39,578 bases of DNA from Synechococcus sp. UW140 (GTDB lineage Bacteria > Cyanobacteriota > Cyanobacteriia > PCC-6307 > Cyanobiaceae), in NCBI GenBank assembly GCA_945860085.1, contig CAMAPJ010000016.1, forward strand, positions 1 to 39,578. The letters are read 5' to 3'. The notes under the pieces were generated by a model. It ran no database searches. It was not told the DNA's origin and saw only the letters and a list, made by a program, of their open reading frames with translations. Of the stretch, positions 19,295-27,251 are shown piece by piece. Position 1 is the stretch's first letter. Each line of letters begins with the position of its first letter. The position numbers were made by a program, and so were the translations under genes.

Positions 19295-19698
19295 GGGGAC
19301 GCTTCGGTTGGGTTGATATTCGCAACGCGCCGGTCCGCCTGCTGACGTGCCCAAGTCACCAGATCCGCCAGGCCCAGGCCCAAGGGGCTCGCTGTGGCTT
19401 GCTTGGTTGTCTCGACGGACTGGTTGGGCTCAGCCGTTTCCTCGGCAATCCGTGCGAGCTGGCTGGCAGCCCGTTGCAGCTGGTCGAGGAAGGCCTGGCA
19501 AAAGCGTGGATCGGCCTGGAGTTCTGGCTGGTCCAGGGCCCAGGCCAGCAGTTCGGCCCTCTGGGGCAGGGGGCCGCTGCGGCGGCCGGCGGCGGCCTGG
19601 AGGCTGCGCAGGCTGTGGGCAAGGAGCCGCAGATGGTGGCGCTCCAGGGACGGCAGCAAGCTGGCTTCCAGCTCAGAGAGCTCCTCTGGGCTCAGCAC
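19291..19698 (-). CDS. Unknown helical protein between sufR and cpcS (135 aa)
   Basis: The sequence is rich in Leu, Ala, Glu and Gln and looks mostly alpha-helical, for example the first 33 residues, PEELSELEASLLPSL and following, then a helix around RAELLAWALDQPEL and one around FCQAFLDQLQRAASQLARIAEET. The C-terminus, LGLADLVTWARQQADRRV, is also helical. No signal peptide or membrane segment is present. The GTG start at 19698 overlaps the end of sufR by seven bases, and its stop overlaps the TTG of cpcS, so it is part of one translationally coupled set. I recognise no named family; a role in phycobilisome assembly or Fe-S regulation can only be guessed from position. Confidence 0.7.
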   Translation of the reverse strand: MLSPEELSELEASLLPSLERHHLRLLAHSLRSLQAAAGRRSGPLPQRAELLAWALDQPELQADPRFCQAFLDQLQRAASQLARIAEETAEPNQSVETTKQATASPLGLGLADLVTWARQQADRRVANINPTEASP

Positions 19699-20627
19699 CC
19701 TTTGCTAGGTCCGGCTGTTTGACCAGGGTTGGGCGCTGGGTTGGGGGCCGTTTCCGCTGCCGGGTTGAGTTGCAGGCGGAAGCCGCAGGAGTGGCCTCCC
19801 TCCAGACGCCATTGCACCCGATCGACCAGGCAGTCGGGGAAGGTGTGGCGGATCAGTTGCAGTTCCTGGTCACAGACCTGGGGAAATTGCTCGGCGATCC
19901 GCATCACCGAGCAATGGAATTCACTCATTACCCAGCCCTTGCCTTCGCTGTCGCGACGAAAGTCGGCCACGTAGCCATCGCGGCGACGCAGGTCGACCAG
20001 GCGCTCAATCCGTTCAGGTAGCGAGCCGGAGCCGATGTTCTGGCGGTAAATGGCGGCCTTGTCTTGCGCCTGTTGACCGAGCAGGTGGGCAACGGTGTTG
20101 GCGGGCAGGCTGGCGGCCAGGGAATTGAGCAGACCGAGGGCGAAATGCTCGCTGCCATCAGGAAAGCGGCTGCGGCCCTCCCGGGTGAGTCCCCAGCGGT
20201 TGCTCGGCCGTCCGGGACCATCGGAGCTGGGGCTAGCCACCACCAGTCCGTCTTCTTCGAGGGAGCGCAGGTGACGGCGCATCACCTGAACCGACACCTC
20301 CAGTTGGGTGGCCAGGTCGCCGGCCGTGGCTTCTCCCTGGCGAAGCAGCCGGCTCAAGACAGCGTCCCGGGTGGGAGCTCCGGCGGGGCCAGCTGAGACA
20401 GGCGCTTCGCCCAAGAAAGGGCCTTCGCCCAACAACGGGCCTTCGCCCAACAAAGGGCCTTCGCCCAAGAACGGGCCTTCGCCCAACAACCGGCCTTCGA
20501 CAGGCAAGGGGCTTTCGCCAGGCAACGGGCTTTCGCCAGGCTGGCTTGGCTCAGGAGCGGAAGGCATCTGAACTGAGGAGCCCTGCTGGACTGCAGAAAC
20601 CGGCGTGGGTTGGGCGGACAGTGTCAT
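19692..20627 (-). CDS. sufR: SufR, iron-sulfur cluster biogenesis repressor, with repeat-built N-terminal extension (311 aa)
   Basis: SufR is a DeoR-type winged-helix dimer carrying Fe-S clusters; it represses the suf genes in cyanobacteria. The helix-turn-helix lies at about residues 88-130 (RDAVLSRLLRQGEATAGDLA, VSVQVMRRHLRSLEEDGLV). Four C-terminal Cys (239, 252, 266, 281) have exactly the family spacing C-x12-C-x13-C-x14-C and should ligate the cluster. The first 85 residues are unusual: Ser/Pro/Gln-rich, then about seven copies of a six-residue unit (GEGPLL/GEGPFL) encoded by an 18-bp tandem repeat. The ATG at 20627 is used; one at 20663 and a TTG at 20690 are also in frame. A start nearer the HTH would leave out the repeats, but no good ATG occurs there. 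It is divergent from ftrC-sufBCDS. Confidence 0.93.
   Translation of the reverse strand: MTLSAQPTPVSAVQQGSSVQMPSAPEPSQPGESPLPGESPLPVEGRLLGEGPFLGEGPLLGEGPLLGEGPFLGEAPVSAGPAGAPTRDAVLSRLLRQGEATAGDLATQLEVSVQVMRRHLRSLEEDGLVVASPSSDGPGRPSNRWGLTREGRSRFPDGSEHFALGLLNSLAASLPANTVAHLLGQQAQDKAAIYRQNIGSGSLPERIERLVDLRRRDGYVADFRRDSEGKGWVMSEFHCSVMRIAEQFPQVCDQELQLIRHTFPDCLVDRVQWRLEGGHSCGFRLQLNPAAETAPNPAPNPGQTAGPSKGC
20405..20545 (+). repeat. 18-bp tandem repeat, seven full units plus a partial, within sufR
   Basis: Unit starts are at 20405, 20423, 20441, 20459, 20477, 20495 and 20513, with a partial unit from 20531. The consensus is CTTCGCCCAACAACGGGC. The first five units are nearly identical; the last two or three have diverged (GACAGG, GCCAGG). 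Because the unit length is a multiple of three, changes in copy number keep the sufR frame and only lengthen or shorten the Gly-Glu-Gly-Pro-Leu linker. The array has no spacers and no nearby cas genes, so it is not a CRISPR. Confidence 0.95.
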
Positions 20628-20861
20628 GGCCCTGGTCTTGGCCGCAGTCTGGTTAACCACCATGCCACGTTTAATTTGTGGTTGTGGCAACGGTGGCTTC
20701 CCTTCCGGGCGTCAGAGCCGGGCGGTGACAGCACTTTGGCGTTGGCAGGCTGGCTGCGGCAGCCCTCTGGCGCGGGCGGGGCAGGGGTGCTGGTCAGGCG
20801 CCGGGCACAATTGGCGTTCAGCAACCGGCGCCGGGTTCGGTGCCCTAGGCTCGTTGGTAAG

Positions 20862-20877
20862 GAAACCCCAGGGTTTC
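20862..20877. promoter_or_regulatory. Candidate SufR operator in the sufR-ftrC intergenic region
   Basis: A perfect inverted repeat, GAAACCC-CA-GGGTTTC, lies 85 bp upstream of the ftrC ATG. Read as AAAC-N6-GTTT it agrees with the published SufR site CAAC-N6-GTTG at six of eight fixed positions and has the same spacing. It sits between a weak -35-like TTGGTA (20854-20859) and TATTGA (20880-20885), a position where a bound repressor would block transcription. The 335-bp region also holds GGTTAACC (20651-20658), GTTGTGGCAAC (20681-20691) and AACC-N7-GGTT (20823-20837), any of which could be a second site. This is inference from pattern and position. Confidence 0.45.
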
Positions 20878-20962
20878 GTTATTGATGCCATCTGCTTTGT
20901 CGGGCCCTTGGGGCCTGGCCTGGCGCCGGTTCTGGCATGACCTCGCCGTTCACTTGCCGCCC

Positions 20963-21331
20963 ATGTCCAACACCACGACCTCCGCCGAGGCGCCCAAGGC
21001 CAGTGAGAGCCTCGAGGTGATCCGCAAGTTTGCCGAGACCTACGCCCAGCGCACCGGCACGTACTTCTGCATCGACTCCGGCGTGACAGCGGTGGTGTTG
21101 GAAGGGCTGGCCCGCCACAAAGACGAGCTCGGCGGCGCCCTCTGCCCCTGTCGTCATTACGAGGACAAGCAAGCCGAGGTCCAACAGGCCTTCTGGAATT
21201 GCCCTTGCGTGCCGATGCGCGAGCGCAAGGAGTGCCATTGCATGCTCTTCCTCACGGAAGACAACGCCTTCCGCTGCGATAAACAGACGATCTCAGCGGA
21301 AGAGATTCAGGCCCATTGCTCCCTTGGATAG
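20963..21331 (+). CDS. ftrC: Ferredoxin-thioredoxin reductase catalytic subunit (122 aa)
   Basis: FtrC is the [4Fe-4S] catalytic subunit that passes electrons from ferredoxin to thioredoxin in light regulation. The full Cys signature CPC-x16-CPC-x8-CHC is present (Cys61, 63, 80, 82, 91, 93), supplying the cluster ligands and the active-site disulfide. Length is typical. The ATG at 20963 begins the conserved N-terminus; the frame extends upstream without similarity. It is the first gene of a row running straight into sufB (6-bp gap) and lies downstream of the candidate SufR operator, so it is probably co-transcribed with the suf genes. The variable subunit gene (ftrV) is not in the window. Confidence 0.96.
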   Translation: MSNTTTSAEAPKASESLEVIRKFAETYAQRTGTYFCIDSGVTAVVLEGLARHKDELGGALCPCRHYEDKQAEVQQAFWNCPCVPMRERKECHCMLFLTEDNAFRCDKQTISAEEIQAHCSLG

Positions 21332-21337
21332 ACGGCC

Positions 21338-22780
21338 ATGACTACGGCAGCCAGCCTCGGCGATCTTGTCAGCCAGCCCTACAAGTACGGGTTTGTCACT
21401 GACATCGAAACCGAAAAAATCGCCAAGGGCCTCAGTGAGGACGTTGTGCGACTGATTTCGGCAAAAAAGGAGGAGCCTGCCTTCCTACTTGATTTCAGGC
21501 TGCGGGCCTACCGTCAGTGGTTGCAGATGGAAACGCCCGATTGGGCGACCCTTGGCTATCCGCCAATTGATTTCCAAAATATCATTTATTACGCGGCCCC
21601 CAAGCAGCGTGATAAGAAGGCCAGCCTCGATGAGGTGGATCCCAAGCTGCTGGAAACCTTCGAAAAGCTTGGTATCCCGCTCAGCGAGCAGAAGCGTCTC
21701 ACCAACGTGGCTGTCGATGCCGTCTTCGATAGTGTCTCAATTGCCACCACCTACAAGGAAAAGCTGGCTGAGCACGGGGTGATCTTCTGCTCGATCAGTG
21801 AGGCGGTCAAGGAGCATCCCGAGCTGATCGAGCGCTACTTGGGTACGGTTGTGCCCAGTAATGACAACTATTATTCTGCTCTCAATTCCGCTGTATTCAG
21901 CGATGGCTCCTTTGTGTTCATCCCCAAGGGGGTTGAATGCCCGATGGAGCTATCCACCTATTTCCGCATCAACTCAGGCGATACCGGACAATTTGAGCGC
22001 ACCTTGATTGTGGCGGAAGAAGGGGCTTCTGTTAGTTACCTGGAGGGTTGCACGGCGCCAATGTTTGATACCAATCAGTTGCACGCAGCTGTGGTGGAAT
22101 TGGTGGTTCTTGATGATGCCTCAATCAAGTACTCCACCGTTCAAAACTGGTACGCCGGCGATGAAAACGGCGTTGGCGGTATCTACAACTTTGTGACCAA
22201 GCGGGGCCATTGCCGCGGCGATCGCAGCAAAATCAGCTGGACCCAAGTGGAAACGGGATCGGCGATTACCTGGAAATATCCCAGCTGTGTTCTGCAGGGC
22301 GCCGATTCGGTAGGTGAGTTTTATTCTGTGGCCCTTACCAATAATCATCAGCAGGCCGACACCGGCTCCAAGATGGTGCATGTGGGCCCCCGCACCCGCT
22401 CCACGATCGTGAGCAAGGGCATTAGCGCCGGCCATTCCGCCAACAGTTATCGGGGCCTGGTCCAGATCGGCCCAAAGGCCGTTGGCGCCCGCAATTACAG
22501 CCAGTGCGATTCGATGCTGATAGGCGATCAAGCCGCCGCCAATACTTACCCCTATATCCGCTCCCAGCAACCCCTCGCTTCGGTAGAGCATGAGGCCAGC
22601 ACCTGCCGCATGTCCGAGGACCAGCTCTTCTATCTGCAGAGCCGGGGCATCGCCTTTGAGGAGGCCGTTTCGATGATGGTGAGTGGTTTCTGCCGCGACG
22701 TGTTCAATCAATTGCCGATGGAGTTCGCCGCCGAAGCGGACAAGCTGCTGGCCCTTAAGTTGGAAGGTTCGGTCGGCTAA
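21338..22780 (+). CDS. sufB: Fe-S cluster assembly scaffold SufB (480 aa)
   Basis: SufB is the main scaffold of the SUF system, building Fe-S clusters with SufC and SufD. The protein is full length and strongly conserved: [21 protein letters not shown] at the N-terminus, [31 protein letters not shown] in the middle, and a beta-helix core with the C-terminal [20 protein letters not shown] and [22 protein letters not shown]. The final segment, shared with SufD, contacts SufC. The ATG is 6 bp after the ftrC stop codon. Codon use is a little more relaxed than in sufC-sufS, as is usual for a highly expressed conserved gene. Confidence 0.98.
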   Translation: MTTAASLGDLVSQPYKYGFVTDIETEKIAKGLSEDVVRLISAKKEEPAFLLDFRLRAYRQWLQMETPDWATLGYPPIDFQNIIYYAAPKQRDKKASLDEVDPKLLETFEKLGIPLSEQKRLTNVAVDAVFDSVSIATTYKEKLAEHGVIFCSISEAVKEHPELIERYLGTVVPSNDNYYSALNSAVFSDGSFVFIPKGVECPMELSTYFRINSGDTGQFERTLIVAEEGASVSYLEGCTAPMFDTNQLHAAVVELVVLDDASIKYSTVQNWYAGDENGVGGIYNFVTKRGHCRGDRSKISWTQVETGSAITWKYPSCVLQGADSVGEFYSVALTNNHQQADTGSKMVHVGPRTRSTIVSKGISAGHSANSYRGLVQIGPKAVGARNYSQCDSMLIGDQAAANTYPYIRSQQPLASVEHEASTCRMSEDQLFYLQSRGIAFEEAVSMMVSGFCRDVFNQLPMEFAAEADKLLALKLEGSVG

Positions 22781-22855
22781 CGCTGCGAGCTTTCCCCCCG
22801 CTGCTCAGCGTGGCAGAGGTTGTCCCTGTTTTCTGATTCGTTTGTTTCCACACCC

Positions 22856-23644
22856 GTGATTCGCCCCGACGCCGACGTTCTGCTTGAGATCCGTGGTCTC
22901 CATGCCCGCGTGGAGGACAAGGCGATCCTTAAGGGGGTCGACCTCACCCTGCGGGCGGGGGAGATCCATGCGGTGATGGGCCGCAATGGCAGCGGAAAAA
23001 GCACCCTTTCCAAGGTGCTGGCGGGCCATCCCGCCTACACGGTGACGGCGGGGACAGTGACCTACCGGGGCCAGAACCTGCTGGAGCTTTCGCCGGAACA
23101 GCGGGCCCGGGTAGGCGTGTTTCTTGGCTTTCAATATCCCGTGGAGATTCCCGGGGTGAGCAACCTGGAATTTCTGCGGGTGGCCACCAACGCCCGCCGC
23201 GCTGAGCTTGGCCAGGAGGAACTCGACACCTTTGCCTTTGAAGATCTGGTGCGCGAGCGGCTGACTGTGGTGCAGATGGATCCGGCTTTCCTTGATCGAA
23301 GTGTCAATGAGGGGTTCTCCGGAGGCGAGAAAAAGCGCAACGAGATCCTGCAGATGGCTTTGCTGGAGCCCCTAGTGGCGATTCTCGATGAAACCGATTC
23401 GGGCCTCGATATTGATGCCTTGCGGATCGTTGCCGCTGGCGTCAGCCAGCTCGCTACCGCCGATACAGCCACTTTGTTGATCACCCATTACCAGCGCCTG
23501 CTCGAGGCGATCACGCCTGATTTCGTCCACGTGATGGCCGCTGGCCGCATCCTGCGTACCGGCGGCCGCGAGCTGGCCCTTGAGTTGGAAGAGCGCGGCT
23601 ACGACTGGGTGGACCAGGAGCTGGCGTCCCTGGAGCTGGGCTGA
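22856..23644 (+). CDS. sufC: Fe-S cluster assembly ATPase SufC (262 aa)
   Basis: SufC is the ABC-type ATPase that drives conformational change in the SufBCD complex. Visible motifs are Walker A GRNGSGKST, the Q-loop in GFQYPVEIPGVSN, the signature FSGGEKKRNEI, Walker B VAILDETDSGLD and the switch His in LLITHYQRLL. The start is uncertain. Family members begin with IRPDA, which points to the GTG at 22856 used here, although it lacks a clear ribosome site. The frame stays open to a TTG at 22820 that directly follows AGAGG. The stop overlaps the sufD start (ATGA). Confidence 0.96.
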   Translation: MIRPDADVLLEIRGLHARVEDKAILKGVDLTLRAGEIHAVMGRNGSGKSTLSKVLAGHPAYTVTAGTVTYRGQNLLELSPEQRARVGVFLGFQYPVEIPGVSNLEFLRVATNARRAELGQEELDTFAFEDLVRERLTVVQMDPAFLDRSVNEGFSGGEKKRNEILQMALLEPLVAILDETDSGLDIDALRIVAAGVSQLATADTATLLITHYQRLLEAITPDFVHVMAAGRILRTGGRELALELEERGYDWVDQELASLELG

Positions 23645-25005
23645 TGGTGGCCAGCACTGCTTCCCCGAAGACCCTGGCTGGCTGGACTGGGGACCTGCTG
23701 GCCCAGTTGCCGGCCCCCTCGGGTCCTTTGACGGACGTGCAGCGGCGCGGTCGGCTGGCCCTCTCGGCCCTGGCTCCGCCCTCCAGGCACCAGGAGGCCT
23801 GGCGTTTCACCGACCTCACCTTGCTTGCCAGCCTTGATCTGGGCCCAAGCGCCCCTAACGCCAGACGCCATTCCCCTGGTGACTCCTCGTCAGGTCCATC
23901 TGAGACGTCTGCCAGATCTGAGACCGTTTGCCTGCACCTCGATGGCCGCAGCGATCCCCTGGCTGGGCTGGTCTTGCCGGCCGGGGTCACCCCCCTGGCT
24001 GACTCAGAGCTAGTTCTGGCCCTGGGCCACACCCTGGCTGCGACCGGGTGCGAACAGGACTGGCCGGTGGAGCTCAACCATGCTTGTGCCTCCCAGCTGC
24101 TGGCCCTGCGTGTCGCCAGTCGGGCCAAGGTTTCCCTGGAGCTGGTCAGCGATGGCGGCACGGGCTTGCTGCCCTTGCGGGTGCTGTTGATCCTGGAAGA
24201 GAAGGCGGAATTGCAGCTCTGCCAGCGACTCACGGCCGCCGGAGCGGGCCTGACCAGCCTGGTGCTGGAGGCCCACCTGGGCCGGGGTGCCCGCCTGGAG
24301 CACGGCCTAGTGGCCCTGGGCCCGCCGGAGGCCGCCTTGCTCGCCCACCTAGCCCTGGAGCAGGAGCCCGAAAGTGAGGTCAGATTGGTGGTGGCCAGTG
24401 CTGGCTGGGGCTTGTCCCGGCTAGAGCCTCGGGTTGTCCAGGTGGATGGCAGCGCCACCACCACCCTGCGCGGTCTGCAGCTGGTGACGGGTGAGCAGAT
24501 CGCCGACACCCACAGCCACATGGCTTTTGAAGGTCCGGAAGGGCAGCTCGACCAGCTCCATAAGGCCGTGGCCGATGGCCGGGGCCGCAGCGTGTTCAAC
24601 GGCGCTGTGCGGGTGCCTCGCGCCGCCCAGCGCACTAATGCGGCCCAGCTCAGCCGCAGCCTGTTGCTCTCGGATCGGGCTCGGATCGACACCAAGCCCG
24701 AGCTGGAGATCGTGGCGGATGACGTGCGCTGTGCCCATGGGGCGACGGTGAGTTGCCTGCAGCAGGACGAACTCTTTTATCTGCAGAGCCGCGGCATTGC
24801 CGCCGAGCAGGCCTCGGCCCTGCTCAAGCGGGCCTTTTGCGAGGAGGTGCTGCGCGAGCTGCCGGCCCCGGCGAGGCTTTGGTGCCCGTTTGAGCGCCTG
24901 CTTGCCGCAGCCGACCCTGCGCCGGCTGCGCAATCAGGGCTAGCAGCTAGCACTCTCCCTCGCGTTGGTCAGGAGCCTGAAGCTCCGGAAGGCGAGAAGG
25001 GCTGA
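23644..25005 (+). CDS. sufD: Fe-S cluster assembly protein SufD (453 aa)
   Basis: SufD is the SufB paralogue that forms the SufBC2D complex and is needed for iron acquisition. The less conserved N-terminal half includes RHQEAWRFTDLTLL, a known SufD feature. The C-terminal beta-helix carries THSHMAFEGPEGQLDQLHKAVADGRGRSVFNGAV. It ends with [27 protein letters not shown], homologous to the SufB end. The ATG overlaps the sufC stop by one base, and its own TGA overlaps the ATG of sufS, so sufC-sufD-sufS are translationally coupled. Confidence 0.97.
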   Translation: MVASTASPKTLAGWTGDLLAQLPAPSGPLTDVQRRGRLALSALAPPSRHQEAWRFTDLTLLASLDLGPSAPNARRHSPGDSSSGPSETSARSETVCLHLDGRSDPLAGLVLPAGVTPLADSELVLALGHTLAATGCEQDWPVELNHACASQLLALRVASRAKVSLELVSDGGTGLLPLRVLLILEEKAELQLCQRLTAAGAGLTSLVLEAHLGRGARLEHGLVALGPPEAALLAHLALEQEPESEVRLVVASAGWGLSRLEPRVVQVDGSATTTLRGLQLVTGEQIADTHSHMAFEGPEGQLDQLHKAVADGRGRSVFNGAVRVPRAAQRTNAAQLSRSLLLSDRARIDTKPELEIVADDVRCAHGATVSCLQQDELFYLQSRGIAAEQASALLKRAFCEEVLRELPAPARLWCPFERLLAAADPAPAAQSGLAASTLPRVGQEPEAPEGEKG

Positions 25006-26330
25006 TGGGTTCGATCGCCAACGCCAGTGCCACTGGAATCGCCAACCCCAACCCCAGTTCTGATGCCAGCGCCAGCTCCGGCCCCAGCCTCGATCTGGCC
25101 GCCCTAACTCGGCCCGATTTCCCCTTGCTGGCCCAGACGGCCTGCCTGGGCCAGCCCCTGATCTACCTCGACCACGCCGCCACGAGCCAGAAGCCGCGCC
25201 AGGTGCTGGCGGCTTTGCAGCGCTACTACGACCATGACAACGCCAACGTGCACCGCGGCGCCCATCAGCTTAGTGCTCGGGCCACCGAGGGCTTTGAAGG
25301 CGCCCGCGCCAAGACGGCCGCCTTTGTCGGTGCGGCCTCGCCGAACGAGATCGTCTTCACCCGCAACGCCAGCGAAGCGATCAACCTGGTGGCCCGCAGC
25401 TGGGGGGACGCCAACCTCAAACCTGGCGATGAGGTGCTGCTCAGCGTCATGGAGCACCACAGCAACCTGGTGCCCTGGCAGCTCCTGGCGGCGCGCACGG
25501 GCTGCGTTCTACGCCATGTCGGTCTCACAGACCGCGGCGAACTGGACCTGGGCGACTTCAAGGCCCAGCTCAGCGAGCGCACCCGGCTGGTGAGCTTGGT
25601 GCAGGTGAGCAACACCTTGGGCTGCCTCAACCCGATCGCCGAGATTGCACCCCTAGCCCATGGCGCCGGTGCCCTGCTGCTGGTGGATGCCTGCCAGAGC
25701 CTGGCCCATCTGCCAGTGGACGTGGGCCAACTGGGCGCCGATTTTCTGGTGGGCTCTTCGCACAAGCTTTGCGGACCCACTGGCATGGGGTTTCTTTGGG
25801 CGCGCGAAGCCCTGCTGGAGGCGATGCCTCCCTTCCTAGGCGGTGGCGAGATGATCCAGGATGTGTTTCTTGATGGCAGCACTTGGGCGGCCCTGCCCCA
25901 CAAATTTGAGGCCGGCACCCCCGCCATCGGCGAGGCGATCGCCATGGGGGCGGCCCTGGACTATCTCAATGGCCTCGGCCTGGAGCGCATCCACGCCTGG
26001 GAGCAGCAGCTCACGGCCCATTTGTTTGCCCGGCTCGAAGCGATCGAAGGGCTCAAGATTCTGGGGCCCACCCCCCAGCAGCAGCCCGATCGCGGCGCCC
26101 TGGCAGCCTTCAGCGTGGCGGGCCTCCACGCCAATGATCTGGCCGAATTGCTCGATTCCGCCGGCATCTGCATCCGCAGCGGCCACCACTGCACCCAGCC
26201 CCTACACCGTCACTACGGACTGGCGGCCTCGGCCCGGGCCAGCCTCAGCTTTACTACCACCATCGAGGAGATTGATCGCTTTGCTGATGAGTTGATCGGC
26301 GCGATTGACTTCCTGCGTGAGCACAGTTAG
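25005..26330 (+). CDS. sufS: Cysteine desulfurase SufS (441 aa)
   Basis: SufS is a PLP-dependent group II cysteine desulfurase that releases sulfur from cysteine for cluster assembly. The internal aldimine Lys is in SSHKLCGPTG (Lys254) and the persulfide-forming Cys in RSGHHCTQPL (Cys396), the short-loop arrangement of SufS/CsdA. Other motifs are YLDHAATSQKP near residue 55, ANVHRGAHQLS and the PLP-contacting EHHSNLVPW. A 30-residue Ala/Ser/Asn-rich extension precedes the enzyme domain; a later start is possible, but the ATG used overlaps the sufD stop. This is the last gene of the suf row. No SufE gene follows in the window. Confidence 0.97.
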   Translation: MGSIANASATGIANPNPSSDASASSGPSLDLAALTRPDFPLLAQTACLGQPLIYLDHAATSQKPRQVLAALQRYYDHDNANVHRGAHQLSARATEGFEGARAKTAAFVGAASPNEIVFTRNASEAINLVARSWGDANLKPGDEVLLSVMEHHSNLVPWQLLAARTGCVLRHVGLTDRGELDLGDFKAQLSERTRLVSLVQVSNTLGCLNPIAEIAPLAHGAGALLLVDACQSLAHLPVDVGQLGADFLVGSSHKLCGPTGMGFLWAREALLEAMPPFLGGGEMIQDVFLDGSTWAALPHKFEAGTPAIGEAIAMGAALDYLNGLGLERIHAWEQQLTAHLFARLEAIEGLKILGPTPQQQPDRGALAAFSVAGLHANDLAELLDSAGICIRSGHHCTQPLHRHYGLAASARASLSFTTTIEEIDRFADELIGAIDFLREHS

Positions 26331-26401
26331 CGCAAGTAATTGGGCCAGTGAATCAGGCTGATAAGTTAGATTGAAAAGAGTGCATAGTATTGGCCCGCCA
26401 G

Positions 26402-27157
26402 TCAGGCTGGGGTGAGCAGTGCTAGGGCTTCGGCTTGGTGCGGGCCCTGCCAGAGCCAGTGCCAATGCCAGCCATTCGCCTGGGCTGCAGCGACGATCGC
26501 GTCTCGATCCGCCGGATGGTCGAACTGGCTCAGGTGGCTGATGATCTGCTCTTGGCGTTCGGGATTGAGGGGCCATTGCTGGCGAATTCGCTTGGCGTAG
26601 CGGTTCACATAGTGATCCCTGCTTTCGCCGGGCTCGCGGAATACATCGGCCCATAAAAAGAGGCTTCCCTCGGCCATCTTGGCGCGGGTATGGCGCAGAA
26701 AGGTCTTCTTCTGATCCCCATCGAGGTGATGGATGGCGAAGCAGGAATGGAGGATGTCGATGGCGCCGTTGGTTGGAGACTCGACGGCCCAGCTGAGCAG
26801 GTCGGCTTGCTGCCAATCGCACGGGTAGCCCACATCGCCAAGGGCCGCCCGGGCCAGGGGCAACACGGCGGCGGTGAGATCAAGCCCCCGGTAGGACCCC
26901 AACGGCAACTGGCGCAGCACCGGGGCCAGCAAGGCGAGGTCGCCGCAGCCCAGATCCACCATCTGGGGCGCTCCAGCCCCGGCTGGCCTTTGGTCTAGAT
27001 GGCTGGCCAGGGCGGCAGCGGTGGCGTCTGTAATCGCCCTGTGTCCCATCAGGTCGGCTCCAACCAAGGCGCGGTAAGTGGCCCACTGGTGATCGAAGAG
27101 CTCCAAGCTGTTCGGCTGCGGGTTTTGGCGGTTGGGATGGTGGGTGGCGCTGGTCAT
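26402..27157 (-). CDS. Class I SAM-dependent methyltransferase (251 aa)
   Basis: The Rossmann methyltransferase core is clear: motif I VDLGCGDLALL near residue 68, then GSYRGLDLTAAVL (acidic residue of strand 2), QQADLLSW and the motif IV region ILHSCFAIHHLDGDQK. The C-terminal part, RDHYVNRYAKRIRQQW followed by HLSQFDHPADRDAIVAAAQANGW, resembles small-molecule methyltransferases. The substrate cannot be inferred. It lies 94 bp downstream of the aldo/keto reductase on the same strand and may share its transcript. Its end faces the end of sufS with about 70 bp between. Confidence 0.85.
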   Translation of the reverse strand: MTSATHHPNRQNPQPNSLELFDHQWATYRALVGADLMGHRAITDATAAALASHLDQRPAGAGAPQMVDLGCGDLALLAPVLRQLPLGSYRGLDLTAAVLPLARAALGDVGYPCDWQQADLLSWAVESPTNGAIDILHSCFAIHHLDGDQKKTFLRHTRAKMAEGSLFLWADVFREPGESRDHYVNRYAKRIRQQWPLNPERQEQIISHLSQFDHPADRDAIVAAAQANGWHWHWLWQGPHQAEALALLTPA

Positions 27158-27251
27158 CGGGGCGGGTGGAGGGCCTGGTTAGGGAGGCTGGACCAGGCTG
27201 GCTGGACGGAGTTCTTGGAACCTGCCCTTCGGCGGGGGCGCCGCCTGGCTG

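Noticed and set aside
20405-20545. CRISPR-like array
   Set aside because: Units are 18 bp, contiguous without spacers, inside the sufR coding frame, and no cas genes are present.
22121-22711. Minus-strand frame opposite sufB
   Set aside because: Shadow of sufB; His/Ala/Gly-rich without recognisable domain.
26331-26401. Partial direct repeat (GCCAGTNAATCAGGCTG-like) after sufS
   Set aside because: Only two imperfect short copies; no palindromic or T-rich features to support a terminator or attachment site.
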